Assembly: GCA_963783145.1 (NCBI GenBank)
Contig: CAWAMM010000001.1
Span: forward strand, 496,001 to 560,000
Reading direction: 5' to 3'
Origin: DATGKG01 sp963783145
GTDB lineage: Bacteria; Desulfobacterota; Binatia; Binatales; Binataceae
DNA length: 64,000 bases
Part shown: one piece after another, positions 43,611-52,450 of the stretch
How positions within the stretch are numbered: position 1 is the stretch's first letter
How the letters are laid out: each line of letters starts with the position of its first letter
Made by a program: the position numbers and the translations under genes
Notes under the pieces: model-generated
Told to the model about the DNA's origin: nothing
What the model saw: the letters and a program-made list of their open reading frames with translations, nothing else
Databases searched by the model: none

Positions 43611-43937
43611 ATGCTGAAAGTTAAGATTAAAAAAAATGATATGGTCATGGTCGTCAAGGGCCGTGACCGCGGCAAAACCGGCAAGGTCATGCGCGTGATG
43701 CCGGAGGCGGGCCGCCTGGTGGTCGAGCGCCTCAATATGGTGAAGCGTCATTCCAAGCCACGCGGCGCCACCAGTCCCGGCGGTATCATCGAGAAGGAAG
43801 CTCCGCTTCGGATCGAGAACGTCATGATGTTTTGCGATCGCTGCAACGCACCGGTGCGGGTCGGATGGAAGCACAATGCCGACGACACCAAATCGCGGGT
43901 GTGCCGCCGCTGCGACGAAGTTTTGGGGAACGAATAA
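43611..43937 (+). CDS. rplX: Ribosomal protein L24
   Basis: The 108-residue KOW-type assembly protein has KGRDRGKTGKVMRVMPEAGR. Its C terminus carries CDRC and CRRC, a possible zinc pair. The stop overlaps the rplE start by one base (TAATG). Confidence 0.97.
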   Translation: MLKVKIKKNDMVMVVKGRDRGKTGKVMRVMPEAGRLVVERLNMVKRHSKPRGATSPGGIIEKEAPLRIENVMMFCDRCNAPVRVGWKHNADDTKSRVCRRCDEVLGNE

Positions 43938-44692
43938 TGGCCGACAAAACCGACAAGCCTGAAAAAGGCAAACGCCAGGAAAAAGGCGACCAGGGCACTA
44001 AGTCTCAGGGCCCAAAGGCCGACGGAGGCAAGCAGCAGCGCAAGAAGGGCGGCGCCCCGCAAGAGGCGACCGCGGCCGCGCCGGCCAAGCCACGCGAGCC
44101 GGAACCGAAGATTCCCGCGCGTCTGCGGCTTAAGTATGAGGCCGAGATCGCCCCGATCCTGATGCGCGAGTTGAAGATCGAGAATAAAATGCGGGTCCCG
44201 CGGCTTAGCAAGATCGTCATCAACATGGGACTTGGCGAAGCGCGCGACAATATCAAGCTGCTCGAGGCGGCGGCGGAAGAGTTGACCGTTATCGCGGGGC
44301 AAAAGCCGATCATGACCAAGGCGCGCAAGGCGATTTCGAATTTCAAGCTGCGCGAGAACGTGCCGATCGGCGTGATGGTGACGCTTAGGCGCGAGCGGAT
44401 GTGGGAGTTCTTCGATCGCCTGATAAATGTGGCGCTGCCGCGCGTGCGCGACTTTCACGGTATCAGCGAGAAGTCCTTCGACGGGCGCGGCAACTATTCG
44501 CTGGGCCTGCGCGAGCACACAATTTTTGCCGAATTGAATCTCGACAAGATCGAGAAGGTTAAGGGATTAACGATAACTTTCGGGACCACCGCGCGCAGCG
44601 ACTTCGAGGGGCTGACCCTGCTGCGCACGCTCGGGATGCCGTTTAGAAACGCGGCCGGCGATCGCAGCACCGGACAAGCGGCCGCAGCATAG
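43937..44692 (+). CDS. rplE: Ribosomal protein L5 with long basic N-terminal extension
   Basis: L5 binds 5S rRNA in the central protuberance. The standard core begins near residue 60 (LRLKYEAEIAPILMREL) and contains NKMRVPRLSKIVINMGLG and FRNAAGD. The usual length is about 180; this one is 251 because of a Lys/Gln/Gly/Ala-rich extension (DKTDKPEKGKRQEKG). ATG 43937 shares one base with the rplX stop, supporting the long form. Confidence 0.95.
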   Translation: MADKTDKPEKGKRQEKGDQGTKSQGPKADGGKQQRKKGGAPQEATAAAPAKPREPEPKIPARLRLKYEAEIAPILMRELKIENKMRVPRLSKIVINMGLGEARDNIKLLEAAAEELTVIAGQKPIMTKARKAISNFKLRENVPIGVMVTLRRERMWEFFDRLINVALPRVRDFHGISEKSFDGRGNYSLGLREHTIFAELNLDKIEKVKGLTITFGTTARSDFEGLTLLRTLGMPFRNAAGDRSTGQAAAA

Positions 44693-44716
44693 GCAACAGC
44701 ACAGGAAATCCAGAAG

Positions 44717-44902
44717 ATGGCGAAGAAGTCTCTCAAAATCAAAGCGGTCCGGCCGCAGAAGTTTACCGCGCGCAAGTATAACCGCTGCCCGCTATGCGGA
44801 CGGGCGCGCGCGTTCTATCGCCGCTTCAAGATGTGCCGGCTATGCCTGCGCAAGTACGCGCTGCGCGGACAACTTCCCGGTGTGGTCAAGGCAAGCTGGT
44901 AG
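44717..44902 (+). CDS. rpsN: Ribosomal protein S14, zinc-binding type
   Basis: The 61-residue short form of S14 has C24, C27, C40 and C43 (CPLC, CRLC) for one zinc. The C-terminal LRGQLPGVVKASW is typical. It lies 24 bases after rplE. Confidence 0.97.
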   Translation: MAKKSLKIKAVRPQKFTARKYNRCPLCGRARAFYRRFKMCRLCLRKYALRGQLPGVVKASW

Positions 44903-44915
44903 GGATGAAGCTCTA

Positions 44916-45314
44916 ATGTCGCAAACTGATCCGATAGCTGAACTGCTGACACGAATTCGCAACGCCGCGCACGCGCGTCATACCGAACTGGAATTGTCGT
45001 ATTCGCGGATTCGCGAAGCGATTGCCAAGGTGCTGGTGATCGAGGGATTTCTCGAAAGCGCCGAAGTCGGCGGCGAGGGCTTCAAGAAAACCATCAAAAT
45101 CAAGGTGCGCTACTCGGCGGCACGGGAACCGGTGATGCAGGGGATTGAGCGCATCAGCCGCCCCAGTATCCGGCGTTATCGCGGCGCCTCGGAGTTGGGC
45201 AAGATTTCGCGCGGGATGGGTATTGAGGTGGTCACCACTCCGCTCGGTGTGATGACCGGGCGCGAGGCGCGGCGCAAGAAGGTCGGCGGCGAAGTCCTTT
45301 TGAGGGTTTGGTAG
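44916..45314 (+). CDS. rpsH: Ribosomal protein S8
   Basis: The 132-residue 16S-binding protein starts at MSQTDPIAELLTRIRN; the frame is open 12 codons further up but that would run into rpsN. GKISRGMGIEVVTTPLGVMT is diagnostic. In Escherichia coli S8 represses the spc operon. Confidence 0.96.
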   Translation: MSQTDPIAELLTRIRNAAHARHTELELSYSRIREAIAKVLVIEGFLESAEVGGEGFKKTIKIKVRYSAAREPVMQGIERISRPSIRRYRGASELGKISRGMGIEVVTTPLGVMTGREARRKKVGGEVLLRVW

Positions 45315-45318
45315 TAAC

Positions 45319-45870
45319 ATGTCGCGCATAGGTAGACAGCCGGTCGTACTCGACAAAGGGGTAAAAGCCGTCGTCACGGGTCGGACCATCAAGGTCGAAG
45401 GTCCCAAGGGCAAGCTCGAATTCGCGATGCCCGAGGGCTACCAGATCGAGATCGCTGATTCGCAGCTCACGGTCAAGCGCCCCGGTGACAACCAGGAGCA
45501 GCGCTCCAAGCATGGCCTGGTCCGCAAGCTAATCTCCAACATGGCGACCGGGGTGAGCAAGGGCTTTACGCGGGTGCTGGAGATCAACGGGGTCGGCTAT
45601 CGTGCCGAGGTCAAAGGAACTAACATCAACTTCCAGCTCGGCTATTCGCATCCGATCGTCTATCAGCTTCCGCCCGCGGTCACCGCTAAGGTGGACCGCC
45701 AGGTGATCGTTACGCTGGAGAGCGCCGATCGGCAGTTGCTCGGCACAGTGGCGGCGCAGATTCGCGAATTGCGTCCGCCCGAGCCGTACAAGGGAAAAGG
45801 AATCAAGTACTCGGACGAAACGATCCGTCGCAAGGCCGGCAAGGCCGCGGCCGGAGCGTCAGCGAGTTAA
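45319..45870 (+). CDS. rplF: Ribosomal protein L6
   Basis: The 183-residue protein near the sarcin-ricin loop starts MSRIGRQPVVLDKGVKAV and contains PEPYKGKGIKYSDETIRRKAG. It starts four bases after rpsH. Confidence 0.97.
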   Translation: MSRIGRQPVVLDKGVKAVVTGRTIKVEGPKGKLEFAMPEGYQIEIADSQLTVKRPGDNQEQRSKHGLVRKLISNMATGVSKGFTRVLEINGVGYRAEVKGTNINFQLGYSHPIVYQLPPAVTAKVDRQVIVTLESADRQLLGTVAAQIRELRPPEPYKGKGIKYSDETIRRKAGKAAAGASAS

Positions 45871-45901
45871 AGGAAGTTCTTCCGCGAGCTAGGACATCAA
45901 T

Positions 45902-46264
45902 ATGGCTTTCAATCGGGGAATCAATCGCGCGACGCGCCAAACCCGTGTACGGCGCAAGGTGCGCGGATCGGATACGACGCCGCGGCTAAGCATCTATCGC
46001 TCGCTGCATCATATTTATGCGCAGGTGATTTCAGACGACAGCGGCAAGACGCTCGCGGCGGCCTCGACGCAGACCCCTGAGTTGCGCGATAGCTTGAAGA
46101 GCAAGCGCAATGCGGATGCGGCGAAAAACGTCGGGAAGGCAATCGCGCAAAAATGTCTTGCGAGCGGAATCACGCAGGTAATCTTCGACCGCAACGGGTT
46201 TCTTTATCATGGCCGGCTCAAGGCGCTGGCCGACGGCGCGCGCGAAGCGGGGCTCAAATTTTGA
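45902..46264 (+). CDS. rplR: Ribosomal protein L18
   Basis: The 120-residue 5S rRNA-binding protein has RLSIYRSLHHIYAQVISDD and FDRNGFLYHGRLKALADGAR. Length is normal. Confidence 0.97.
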   Translation: MAFNRGINRATRQTRVRRKVRGSDTTPRLSIYRSLHHIYAQVISDDSGKTLAAASTQTPELRDSLKSKRNADAAKNVGKAIAQKCLASGITQVIFDRNGFLYHGRLKALADGAREAGLKF

Positions 46265-46293
46265 ACGTAAGCTTTACGGCTGAGGCAATCTAA

Positions 46294-46818
46294 GTGGCTG
46301 AACGTCGCAATCGTCCCAATCGTGTCGACCCGCAGGGTCTCGAAATCAAGGAAAAGGTCGTCCACATCAACCGCGTTGCGAAGGTGGTCAAAGGCGGACG
46401 CCGCTTCAGCTTCTCAGCGCTGGTGGTCGCGGGTGATCACAACGGGATGGTTGGCTTCGGCTTGGGCAAGGCCAATGAAGTTCCCGAGGCGATTCGCAAG
46501 GGCGTCGAGCGCGCCAAGAAGAGCCTGGTGAGAGTGCCGCTGCGCGAAGGCACTATCCCGCACGAAGTGCTGGGGCATTTCGGCGCGGGCAAGGTGATCC
46601 TGAAGCCGGCCGCGGAAGGAACCGGAGTTATCGCGGCGGGGGGCGTGCGCGCGGTGGTCGAGTTGGCGGGAATTCGTAACATCCTGACCAAACGGCTGGG
46701 ATCCTCGAATCCGCACAACCTGGTGAAGGCGACCCTCGAGGCGCTCAGCCAGTTGCGCAGCATGGATGAGATCGCGAAGGTTCGCGGCCGCGCGCCGGAG
46801 CCTCAAGCCGCAGCTTAA
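46294..46818 (+). CDS. rpsE: Ribosomal protein S5
   Basis: The 174-residue protein of the mRNA entry channel starts at GTG. The double-stranded-RNA-like domain (KVVKGGRRFSFSALVVAGD) and RNILTKRLGSSNPHNLVKA are present. A palindromic repeat separates it from rpmD. Confidence 0.97.
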   Translation: MAERRNRPNRVDPQGLEIKEKVVHINRVAKVVKGGRRFSFSALVVAGDHNGMVGFGLGKANEVPEAIRKGVERAKKSLVRVPLREGTIPHEVLGHFGAGKVILKPAAEGTGVIAAGGVRAVVELAGIRNILTKRLGSSNPHNLVKATLEALSQLRSMDEIAKVRGRAPEPQAAA

Positions 46819-46843
46819 AGGATTTTGATCGGCTGCCTACCTT

Positions 46844-46870
46844 TATCTTCTCCCCCTAAGGGGAGATAAG
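46844..46870. repeat. CTCCCC palindrome between rpsE and rpmD
   Basis: TTATCTTCTCCCCCTAAGGG continues into GAGATAAG, so the arms pair around CTAA. It belongs to the intergenic palindrome family also at 11292 and 51145. It lies inside the spc operon without a T-run. Confidence 0.65.
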
Positions 46871-46906
46871 AGGGGGGCGAGCGAGAGAATAGTACGAGGA
46901 TTTTAG

Positions 46907-47089
46907 ATGTCCGACATGATTAAACTTCGCCTCGTCGGCAGCGTCATCAGCACCAAGCGACGAGTGCGTGAAACAGTTAAGGGGCTGGGCCTGCACAAGA
47001 TCGGCAGCGAGAGCACCATCAAGCGGAGCCCGCAGGTCGAGGGTATGATCCGCCGCCTGCAGCATATCGTGGTCGAGGTCAAGGAATAA
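46907..47089 (+). CDS. rpmD: Ribosomal protein L30
   Basis: The 60-residue 50S protein has MIKLRLVGSVISTKRRVRET and a LGLHKIGSE core. The next start follows one base after its stop. Confidence 0.96.
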   Translation: MSDMIKLRLVGSVISTKRRVRETVKGLGLHKIGSESTIKRSPQVEGMIRRLQHIVVEVKE

Positions 47090-47090
47090 G

Positions 47091-47561
47091 ATGAACCTCA
47101 GTGACTTGAAGCCCGCGAAGGGATCGACCTCGAAGCACGTCCGTAGAGGGCGCGGAATCGGCTCGGGTCTCGGCAAGACCTCGGGCCGTGGCCATAAGGG
47201 TAAAGGCGCGCGCTCTGGCGGCAATACGCCGCCGACCTATGAAGGCGGCCAGATGCCGCTTCAGCGGCGTATCCCGAAGCGGGGATTTCGCCGCCTGTTG
47301 AAGAACAAGAAGCGCCGCGACGAATTCGTGATTATTAACCTGAAGCAGCTGGCGGATTTTGCCGATGGCGCCACGGTCGATAGCGCGGCCCTGATCGGTA
47401 AGAATCTGGCCAAGCCCGGACTCAAGATCAAAGTCCTCGGCGACGGGGAATTGAGCATTAAGCTGAATGTGCGCGCCGACGCGTTTTCACAGAGCGCGCG
47501 CGACAAGATTGGTAAGGCGGGAGGCACGGCCGAGCTGACACAGCAAGCCGCCACTCCCTAG
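47091..47561 (+). CDS. rplO: Ribosomal protein L15
   Basis: The 156-residue protein has the extended Gly/Arg/Lys-rich N terminus (RRGRGIGSGLGKTSGRGHKG) that threads into 23S rRNA, and GGQMPLQRRIPKRGF. It precedes secY as usual. Confidence 0.97.
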   Translation: MNLSDLKPAKGSTSKHVRRGRGIGSGLGKTSGRGHKGKGARSGGNTPPTYEGGQMPLQRRIPKRGFRRLLKNKKRRDEFVIINLKQLADFADGATVDSAALIGKNLAKPGLKIKVLGDGELSIKLNVRADAFSQSARDKIGKAGGTAELTQQAATP

Positions 47562-47616
47562 GTCATGCGGTCGAGCGCTAAGATTAATGCCTGTCGCACA
47601 GGCAGCGAGACCAGCA

Positions 47617-48924
47617 ATGCTTGAGGGTTTTTCGGGCGCCTCGCGCATCCCTGAGTTGCGCCGCCGGCTGATGTTCACAGCCCTGATGCTGGCGGTGTAT
47701 CGCATCGGAGTCGCGGTGCCAACGCCGGGTATCGATGGGCAGGCTCTCGCGTCGCTCTTCGATGCGGCGCCGGGCACCTTATTCGGATGGGCGAACATGT
47801 TTTCCGGGGGTGCGCTGGAGCGTTTCTCGATCTTCGCCCTCGGCATCATGCCCTACATCTCGGTCGCGATCATCCTCGACCTGCTCAAGGTGGCGTGGCC
47901 CTACCTCGACGAACTCTACAAAGAAGGCGAGGCGGGACGGCGCAAGATTACGCAGATGACGCGCTACTTCACGGTCGCGCTCGCGGTGGTGCAGGGCTCG
48001 ATGATCGCCTACGGCCTCGAAAGCGTTCGTGCGCCTTCGGGAGCTCCGGTGGTCTATTCGCCCGGGATAGCATTTATCGCGTTGACGGTGATCACGGTCA
48101 CCGCGGGCTCGATGTTCGTCATGTGGATCGGCGAGCAGATCACCGAGCGTGGCATCGGCAACGGCATCTCGCTGGTGATCATGGCGGGAATCGTGGCGCG
48201 GCTGCCGAGCGCTCTCAGCACCACGGTGCAGTTCGTGCGCGAGGGCCTGATGAGCCCCTTCCTGATGCTGTTCATCCTGGTTATCGCGGCGGCGGTGATA
48301 TTTGGAATCGTATACATCGAAACGGCGCAACGGCGGATTCCGATTCAGTATGCGCGCCGGATGCAGGGACGGCGGGTGTATGGCGGGCAGAGCTCGCATC
48401 TGCCATTGAAGATAAATTCGTCGGGAGTTATCCCGCCGATTTTCGCGTCGTCGTTGTTGGTGTTCCCAGCCACGCTCGCGACGTTCATCCCCGCGATCAA
48501 GCCCTACGCCGGATATATCACGCCGGGCAGCCTGGTTTACGACATCATCTATGTCGGCCTGATCGTGTTCTTTTGCTATTTCTACACCGCGGTCAGCTTC
48601 AATCCGGCCGACGTGGCGGACAATCTGAAGAAGTACGGCGGATTCATTCCCGGTATCCGGCCCGGGCGCTACACCGCGGAATATATCGATCGAGTGCTGA
48701 CTCGAATCACGCTAGGCGGTGCGATCTACGTCAGCGCCGTGTGCGTCCTGCCGACCATCCTGATGCAGCGGTTCAACGTGCCGTTTTACTTCGGCGGTAC
48801 CGCGCTGCTGATCGTGGTGGGAGTCGCAATCGATACCATCGGGCAAATCGAGACTCATCTGCTGACCCGCAATTACGAGGGCTTCATGAAACGCGGGCGC
48901 ATCAAGTCGCGGAGGTCCAGCTAA
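47617..48924 (+). CDS. secY: Preprotein translocase subunit SecY
   Basis: The 435-residue channel protein has ten predicted helices, the plug region after YRIGVAVPTPGID, and cytoplasmic loops with PIQYARRMQGRRVYGG. ATG 47617 (MLEGFSGASRIPELRRR) matches the family start; an ATG ten codons earlier is in frame. It completes SecYEG with secE at 21455. Confidence 0.97.
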   Translation: MLEGFSGASRIPELRRRLMFTALMLAVYRIGVAVPTPGIDGQALASLFDAAPGTLFGWANMFSGGALERFSIFALGIMPYISVAIILDLLKVAWPYLDELYKEGEAGRRKITQMTRYFTVALAVVQGSMIAYGLESVRAPSGAPVVYSPGIAFIALTVITVTAGSMFVMWIGEQITERGIGNGISLVIMAGIVARLPSALSTTVQFVREGLMSPFLMLFILVIAAAVIFGIVYIETAQRRIPIQYARRMQGRRVYGGQSSHLPLKINSSGVIPPIFASSLLVFPATLATFIPAIKPYAGYITPGSLVYDIIYVGLIVFFCYFYTAVSFNPADVADNLKKYGGFIPGIRPGRYTAEYIDRVLTRITLGGAIYVSAVCVLPTILMQRFNVPFYFGGTALLIVVGVAIDTIGQIETHLLTRNYEGFMKRGRIKSRRSS

Positions 48925-48928
48925 CCTC

Positions 48929-49591
48929 GTGCGATTGATCATGCTGGGCCCGCCGGGTGTGGGTAAGGGCACGCAAGCGCGGATGCTCGGCGATCGTATT
49001 GATGCACCGCAGATCGCGAGCGGTGACCTCCTGCGCGAGGCGGTGCGCAATAAGACGCCGCTTGGGATACAGGCTCAAAGCTACATGGACAAAGGGTCGT
49101 TGGTCCCCGATGAATTGGTGCTTAAGTTGATAGATGCCCGGCTCGACCAACCCGATGCGAAGGCTGGTTTTATCCTAGACGGGTTTCCTCGTAGTCTGCC
49201 GCAAGCGGAAGCGCTGGGTGGAATGCTCCAGCGGCGGGGTGAAACGATCTTTAGGGTAATTGCCATAGACGCTCCCGACGAGGAGTTGGTGAAACGCATT
49301 TCAGGCCGGCGCACCTGTCGCAAATGCAACGCCATGTATCACGTGGTCTTCGATCCGCCGTCCAAACCGGCCATCTGCAACAAATGCGGGGGCGAACTCT
49401 ATCAGCGTGAGGATGACAAAGAGGAAACCGTCCGAAATCGTCTGGTGGTATACAATGACGCCACCAAGCCATTGCTCGATTACTACGGTAAGGCGGGAAT
49501 TCTGTCGCAAGTTGATGGGACCGGACGGCCCGAGGAAATTTTCAATCGAATCCTGGCTAAACTTAACGGGGCTGCGAAGGCCGCCACATAA
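48929..49591 (+). CDS. adk: Adenylate kinase, zinc-type LID
   Basis: The 220-residue enzyme interconverts ATP+AMP and 2 ADP. P-loop GPPGVGKGTQA (7-17), AMP-site FILDGFPRS, and a long LID with C130, C133, C150 and C153, which should hold structural zinc. The start is GTG, four bases after secY. Confidence 0.97.
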   Translation: MRLIMLGPPGVGKGTQARMLGDRIDAPQIASGDLLREAVRNKTPLGIQAQSYMDKGSLVPDELVLKLIDARLDQPDAKAGFILDGFPRSLPQAEALGGMLQRRGETIFRVIAIDAPDEELVKRISGRRTCRKCNAMYHVVFDPPSKPAICNKCGGELYQREDDKEETVRNRLVVYNDATKPLLDYYGKAGILSQVDGTGRPEEIFNRILAKLNGAAKAAT

Positions 49592-49594
49592 CCA

Positions 49595-50368
49595 ATGATC
49601 ACGCTTAAGACTCCCGATGAACTTGCGATTATGCGCAAGGCCTCGACTATCGTCGCTGAGATCCTCGAAGAGCTCGCCGCCGCGGTGCATCCGGGAGTTA
49701 CCACTTTCGACCTCGACAAAATGGCTGAAGAATTGACCTACAAGAAGGGCGCAAAACCCGCCTTCAAGGGTTATCAGCCGGGCGATGTGCCCTATCCCAA
49801 GACGCTCTGCGTCTCGGTTAATGAAGAAATCGTCCACGGGATCCCTTCGAGCCGCAAGCTGAAACAGGGCGATATTGTCGGATTGGACTTCGGCGTGGTT
49901 TACAACGGTTTCTACGGTGATTCGGCACGCACCGTACCGGTTGGCAAGGTCTCGGAAAGCACCGAGAAGCTCCTTCGCATCACTCGCGAGGCGCTCTACA
50001 AGGGTATCGAGCAATGCCGCGAAGGCAATCGCATCAGTGATATAGCCAGCGCCGTGCAATGCCATGCGGAGGGCGCGGGTTTCTCGGTCGTGGAAGAGTT
50101 CGCCGGCCACGGCATTGGTAGGCGCCTCCATGAGGACCCGCAGGTGCCGAACTACTTCCGTCGCGGGATGCCGAATCCGCGGCTCAAGGCGGGGATGGTG
50201 ATTGCCATCGAACCGATGGTGAATGAGGGGACGCCGCGACTACGGATATTGAAAGATGGGTGGACAGCGGTCACGGCAGACGGTAAACTATCGGCCCACT
50301 TCGAACATTCTGTCGCTATCACTGACAACGGCCCGGAAATTCTGAGTGAATTGGACCATCATAACTAG
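49595..50368 (+). CDS. map: Methionine aminopeptidase, type I
   Basis: The 257-residue metalloprotease removes N-terminal Met. Metal ligands lie in GLDFGVVYNGFYGDSART (two Asp), EFAGHGIGRRLHEDP (His) and IAIEPMVNEG (Glu), with a final Glu near the C terminus. It starts three bases after adk, in the conserved secY-adk-map-infA order. Confidence 0.97.
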   Translation: MITLKTPDELAIMRKASTIVAEILEELAAAVHPGVTTFDLDKMAEELTYKKGAKPAFKGYQPGDVPYPKTLCVSVNEEIVHGIPSSRKLKQGDIVGLDFGVVYNGFYGDSARTVPVGKVSESTEKLLRITREALYKGIEQCREGNRISDIASAVQCHAEGAGFSVVEEFAGHGIGRRLHEDPQVPNYFRRGMPNPRLKAGMVIAIEPMVNEGTPRLRILKDGWTAVTADGKLSAHFEHSVAITDNGPEILSELDHHN

Positions 50369-50379
50369 GATGCGCAAAT

Positions 50380-50598
<219 letters not shown>

Positions 50599-50619
50599 TC
50601 GAGCTGAAGGATTTTAGAA

Positions 50620-50733
50620 ATGAAGGTCCGTGCGTCGGTAAAAAAGATCTGCAAGAACTGTAAGGTGGTGCGCCGCGAGGGCGTGGTGCGCATCCTCTGC
50701 TCCAACCCGCGCCATAAGCAGCGTCAGGGCTAG
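50620..50733 (+). CDS. rpmJ: Ribosomal protein L36, zinc-binding type
   Basis: This small gene of 37 codons encodes MKVRASVKKICKNCKVVRRE and ends SNPRHKQRQG. C11, C14, C27 and H32 form the zinc site. It lies between infA and rpsM with 11-21 base spacers. Confidence 0.97.
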   Translation: MKVRASVKKICKNCKVVRREGVVRILCSNPRHKQRQG

Positions 50734-50744
50734 GAGGTCGAAAG

Positions 50745-51125
50745 ATGGCTCGTGTAGCAGGCATTGAACTTCCCAAGAACAAGCGCATGGACATCGCGCT
50801 TACCTATATCTACGGGATCGGCCGCACCGCGGCGTCGAAGATCCTCAATGAGGCCAAAGTCGACGGCGCTCGCAAGACCGACGATCTCTCCGCCGAGGAA
50901 CAGGTGCGCATCCGTAACGTGCTCGACGGCGCGTACAAGGTGGAGGGCGATCTGCGCCGCGAAGTTCAACAGAGCATCAAGCGATTGATGGACCTGGGAT
51001 GCTACCGCGGCCTGCGTCATCGTAAGGGATTGCCGGTTCGCGGCCAGCGCACCCATACCAATGCGCGCACCCGCAAGGGACCGCGCAAGATCGTCGCCGG
51101 CAAGAAGGCGGCACCCACGAAGTAA
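50745..51125 (+). CDS. rpsM: Ribosomal protein S13
   Basis: The 126-residue 30S head protein has MARVAGIELPKNKRMDIALT and LPVRGQRTHTNARTRKGP. It opens the alpha operon. A palindromic repeat separates it from rpsK. Confidence 0.97.
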   Translation: MARVAGIELPKNKRMDIALTYIYGIGRTAASKILNEAKVDGARKTDDLSAEEQVRIRNVLDGAYKVEGDLRREVQQSIKRLMDLGCYRGLRHRKGLPVRGQRTHTNARTRKGPRKIVAGKKAAPTK

Positions 51126-51144
51126 AGAAATCCTACTCTCTGTT

Positions 51145-51167
51145 CCCCTTCCCTGAAGGGGAAGGGG
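51145..51167. repeat. CCCCTTCCC palindrome between rpsM and rpsK
   Basis: CCCCTTCCC (51145-51153) pairs with GGGAAGGGG (51159-51167) around five bases. It is of the same type as the palindromes at 11292 and 46844. It lies inside the alpha operon without a T-run. Confidence 0.65.
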
Positions 51168-51189
51168 CGAGGGGTTAGGTCTAAAATAG

Positions 51190-51726
51190 ATGGCTGACGA
51201 AAAAGAAACCAAAGAAGCTCCCCAGGCTGAGGCCCCTGCCAAGGCGCCGCGCGCGCAAGGTGCGGGCGGTGGCGCTCCTGCCGCGGCAGCGGCTGGTGGT
51301 GCGGCTGCTCCAGCGGGTGCGAGCGCTCCAGGAGCGGCAGCTGCTCCGGCGCCGCGCCGTGTGCGACGCACGCGCCGCTCGGTTCCAGAGGGTGTCGCGC
51401 ACGTACATGCGACCTTCAACAACACCATTGTGACGATTACCGATCCGCAGGGGTTGGTGGTCGCGTGGTCGAGCGCCGGGTCGGTCGGCTTCAAGGGATC
51501 GCGCAAAGGCACTCCATTCGCCGCGCAGATGGCCGCGGAGGCATGCGCGCGCAAGGCCTCGGAAGTCGGGATGCGCAGCTGCATTGTGCATGTGAAGGGT
51601 CCGGGCGGCGGCCGCGAGTCAGCGGTGCGCGCGCTGCAGGCCGCGGGACTCAACGTACTATCGATTAAAGACGTGACGCCGATTCCGCATAACGGATGCC
51701 GTCCGCCAAAACGGCGCCGCGTTTGA
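51190..51726 (+). CDS. rpsK: Ribosomal protein S11 with Ala/Gly-rich N-terminal extension
   Basis: The S11 core starts near residue 65 (VAHVHATFNNTIVTITD) and includes KDVTPIPHNGCRPPKRRRV. The usual length is about 129; this one has 178, the first 60 or so being Ala/Pro/Gly-rich (GGGAPAAAAAGGAAAPAGAS). No internal start with a good ribosome site is seen, but a shorter form cannot be excluded. Confidence 0.95.
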   Translation: MADEKETKEAPQAEAPAKAPRAQGAGGGAPAAAAAGGAAAPAGASAPGAAAAPAPRRVRRTRRSVPEGVAHVHATFNNTIVTITDPQGLVVAWSSAGSVGFKGSRKGTPFAAQMAAEACARKASEVGMRSCIVHVKGPGGGRESAVRALQAAGLNVLSIKDVTPIPHNGCRPPKRRRV

Positions 51727-51749
51727 ACGGAGCAAAGGACTAAAGCAAG

Positions 51750-52376
51750 GTGGCCAGAAACCTGGGTCCAGTATGCCGGCTATGCCGGCGCGAGGGGCTG
51801 AAGCTCTTCCTCAAGGGCGAGCGATGCTATTCGGACAAATGCGCGATCGAGCGCCGCAACTATCCGCCCGGGGCACACGGGCAGGCGCGCACGCGTTTTT
51901 CCGAGTTCGCGATACGGTTGCGCGAGAAGCAGAAGGTCAAGCGCATCTATCGACTGCTGGAAAAGCAATTCGCGCATTACTTCGAGGTCGCAGAGCGGAT
52001 GCCCGGCATCACCGGTGAAAGTCTGCTGGTGCTGCTCGAGCGCCGGCTCGATAACGTCATCTATCGGCTCGGATTTGCGAGCTCGTTGTCACAGGCACGC
52101 CAGTTGGTTCGTCATGGCCATTTCGAAGTCAATGGCAAGAAAGTCACGATTCCATCGTACCTGGTAGCGGTCGGTCAGGTGGTAAGTATCACCGAAAAGA
52201 GCCGCACCAAGAAGGTCATCGTGGAGGCGCTGGAGATGGCGCAGCGGCGGGGCGTGCCTCCATGGATTGCATTGGAGCGCGATCAGTTTCGTGGCTCCCT
52301 GCGCTCCTATCCGGCACGTACGGACCTGACGATGCCGATCAGCGAGAAGCTGATAGTCGAGCATTATTCAAGATAA
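51750..52376 (+). CDS. rpsD: Ribosomal protein S4, zinc-binding type
   Basis: The 208-residue 16S-binding assembly protein starts at GTG. C9, C12, C26 and C31 form the zinc site. The S4 domain (RLDNVIYRLGFASSLSQARQ) follows. In Escherichia coli S4 represses the alpha operon. Confidence 0.97.
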   Translation: MARNLGPVCRLCRREGLKLFLKGERCYSDKCAIERRNYPPGAHGQARTRFSEFAIRLREKQKVKRIYRLLEKQFAHYFEVAERMPGITGESLLVLLERRLDNVIYRLGFASSLSQARQLVRHGHFEVNGKKVTIPSYLVAVGQVVSITEKSRTKKVIVEALEMAQRRGVPPWIALERDQFRGSLRSYPARTDLTMPISEKLIVEHYSR

Positions 52377-52450
52377 TAGACGGCGACGGCGCGGCTCTCG
52401 GGAGGCCTCGATGAACCGCGAAAATCCATCCCGTCAAGAGACGACAAACT

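Noticed and set aside
47787..48938. 383-codon frame overlapping secY
   Set aside because: It is the same strand, shifted frame of secY; composition is Arg/Ala/Gly noise typical of GC-rich shadow frames.
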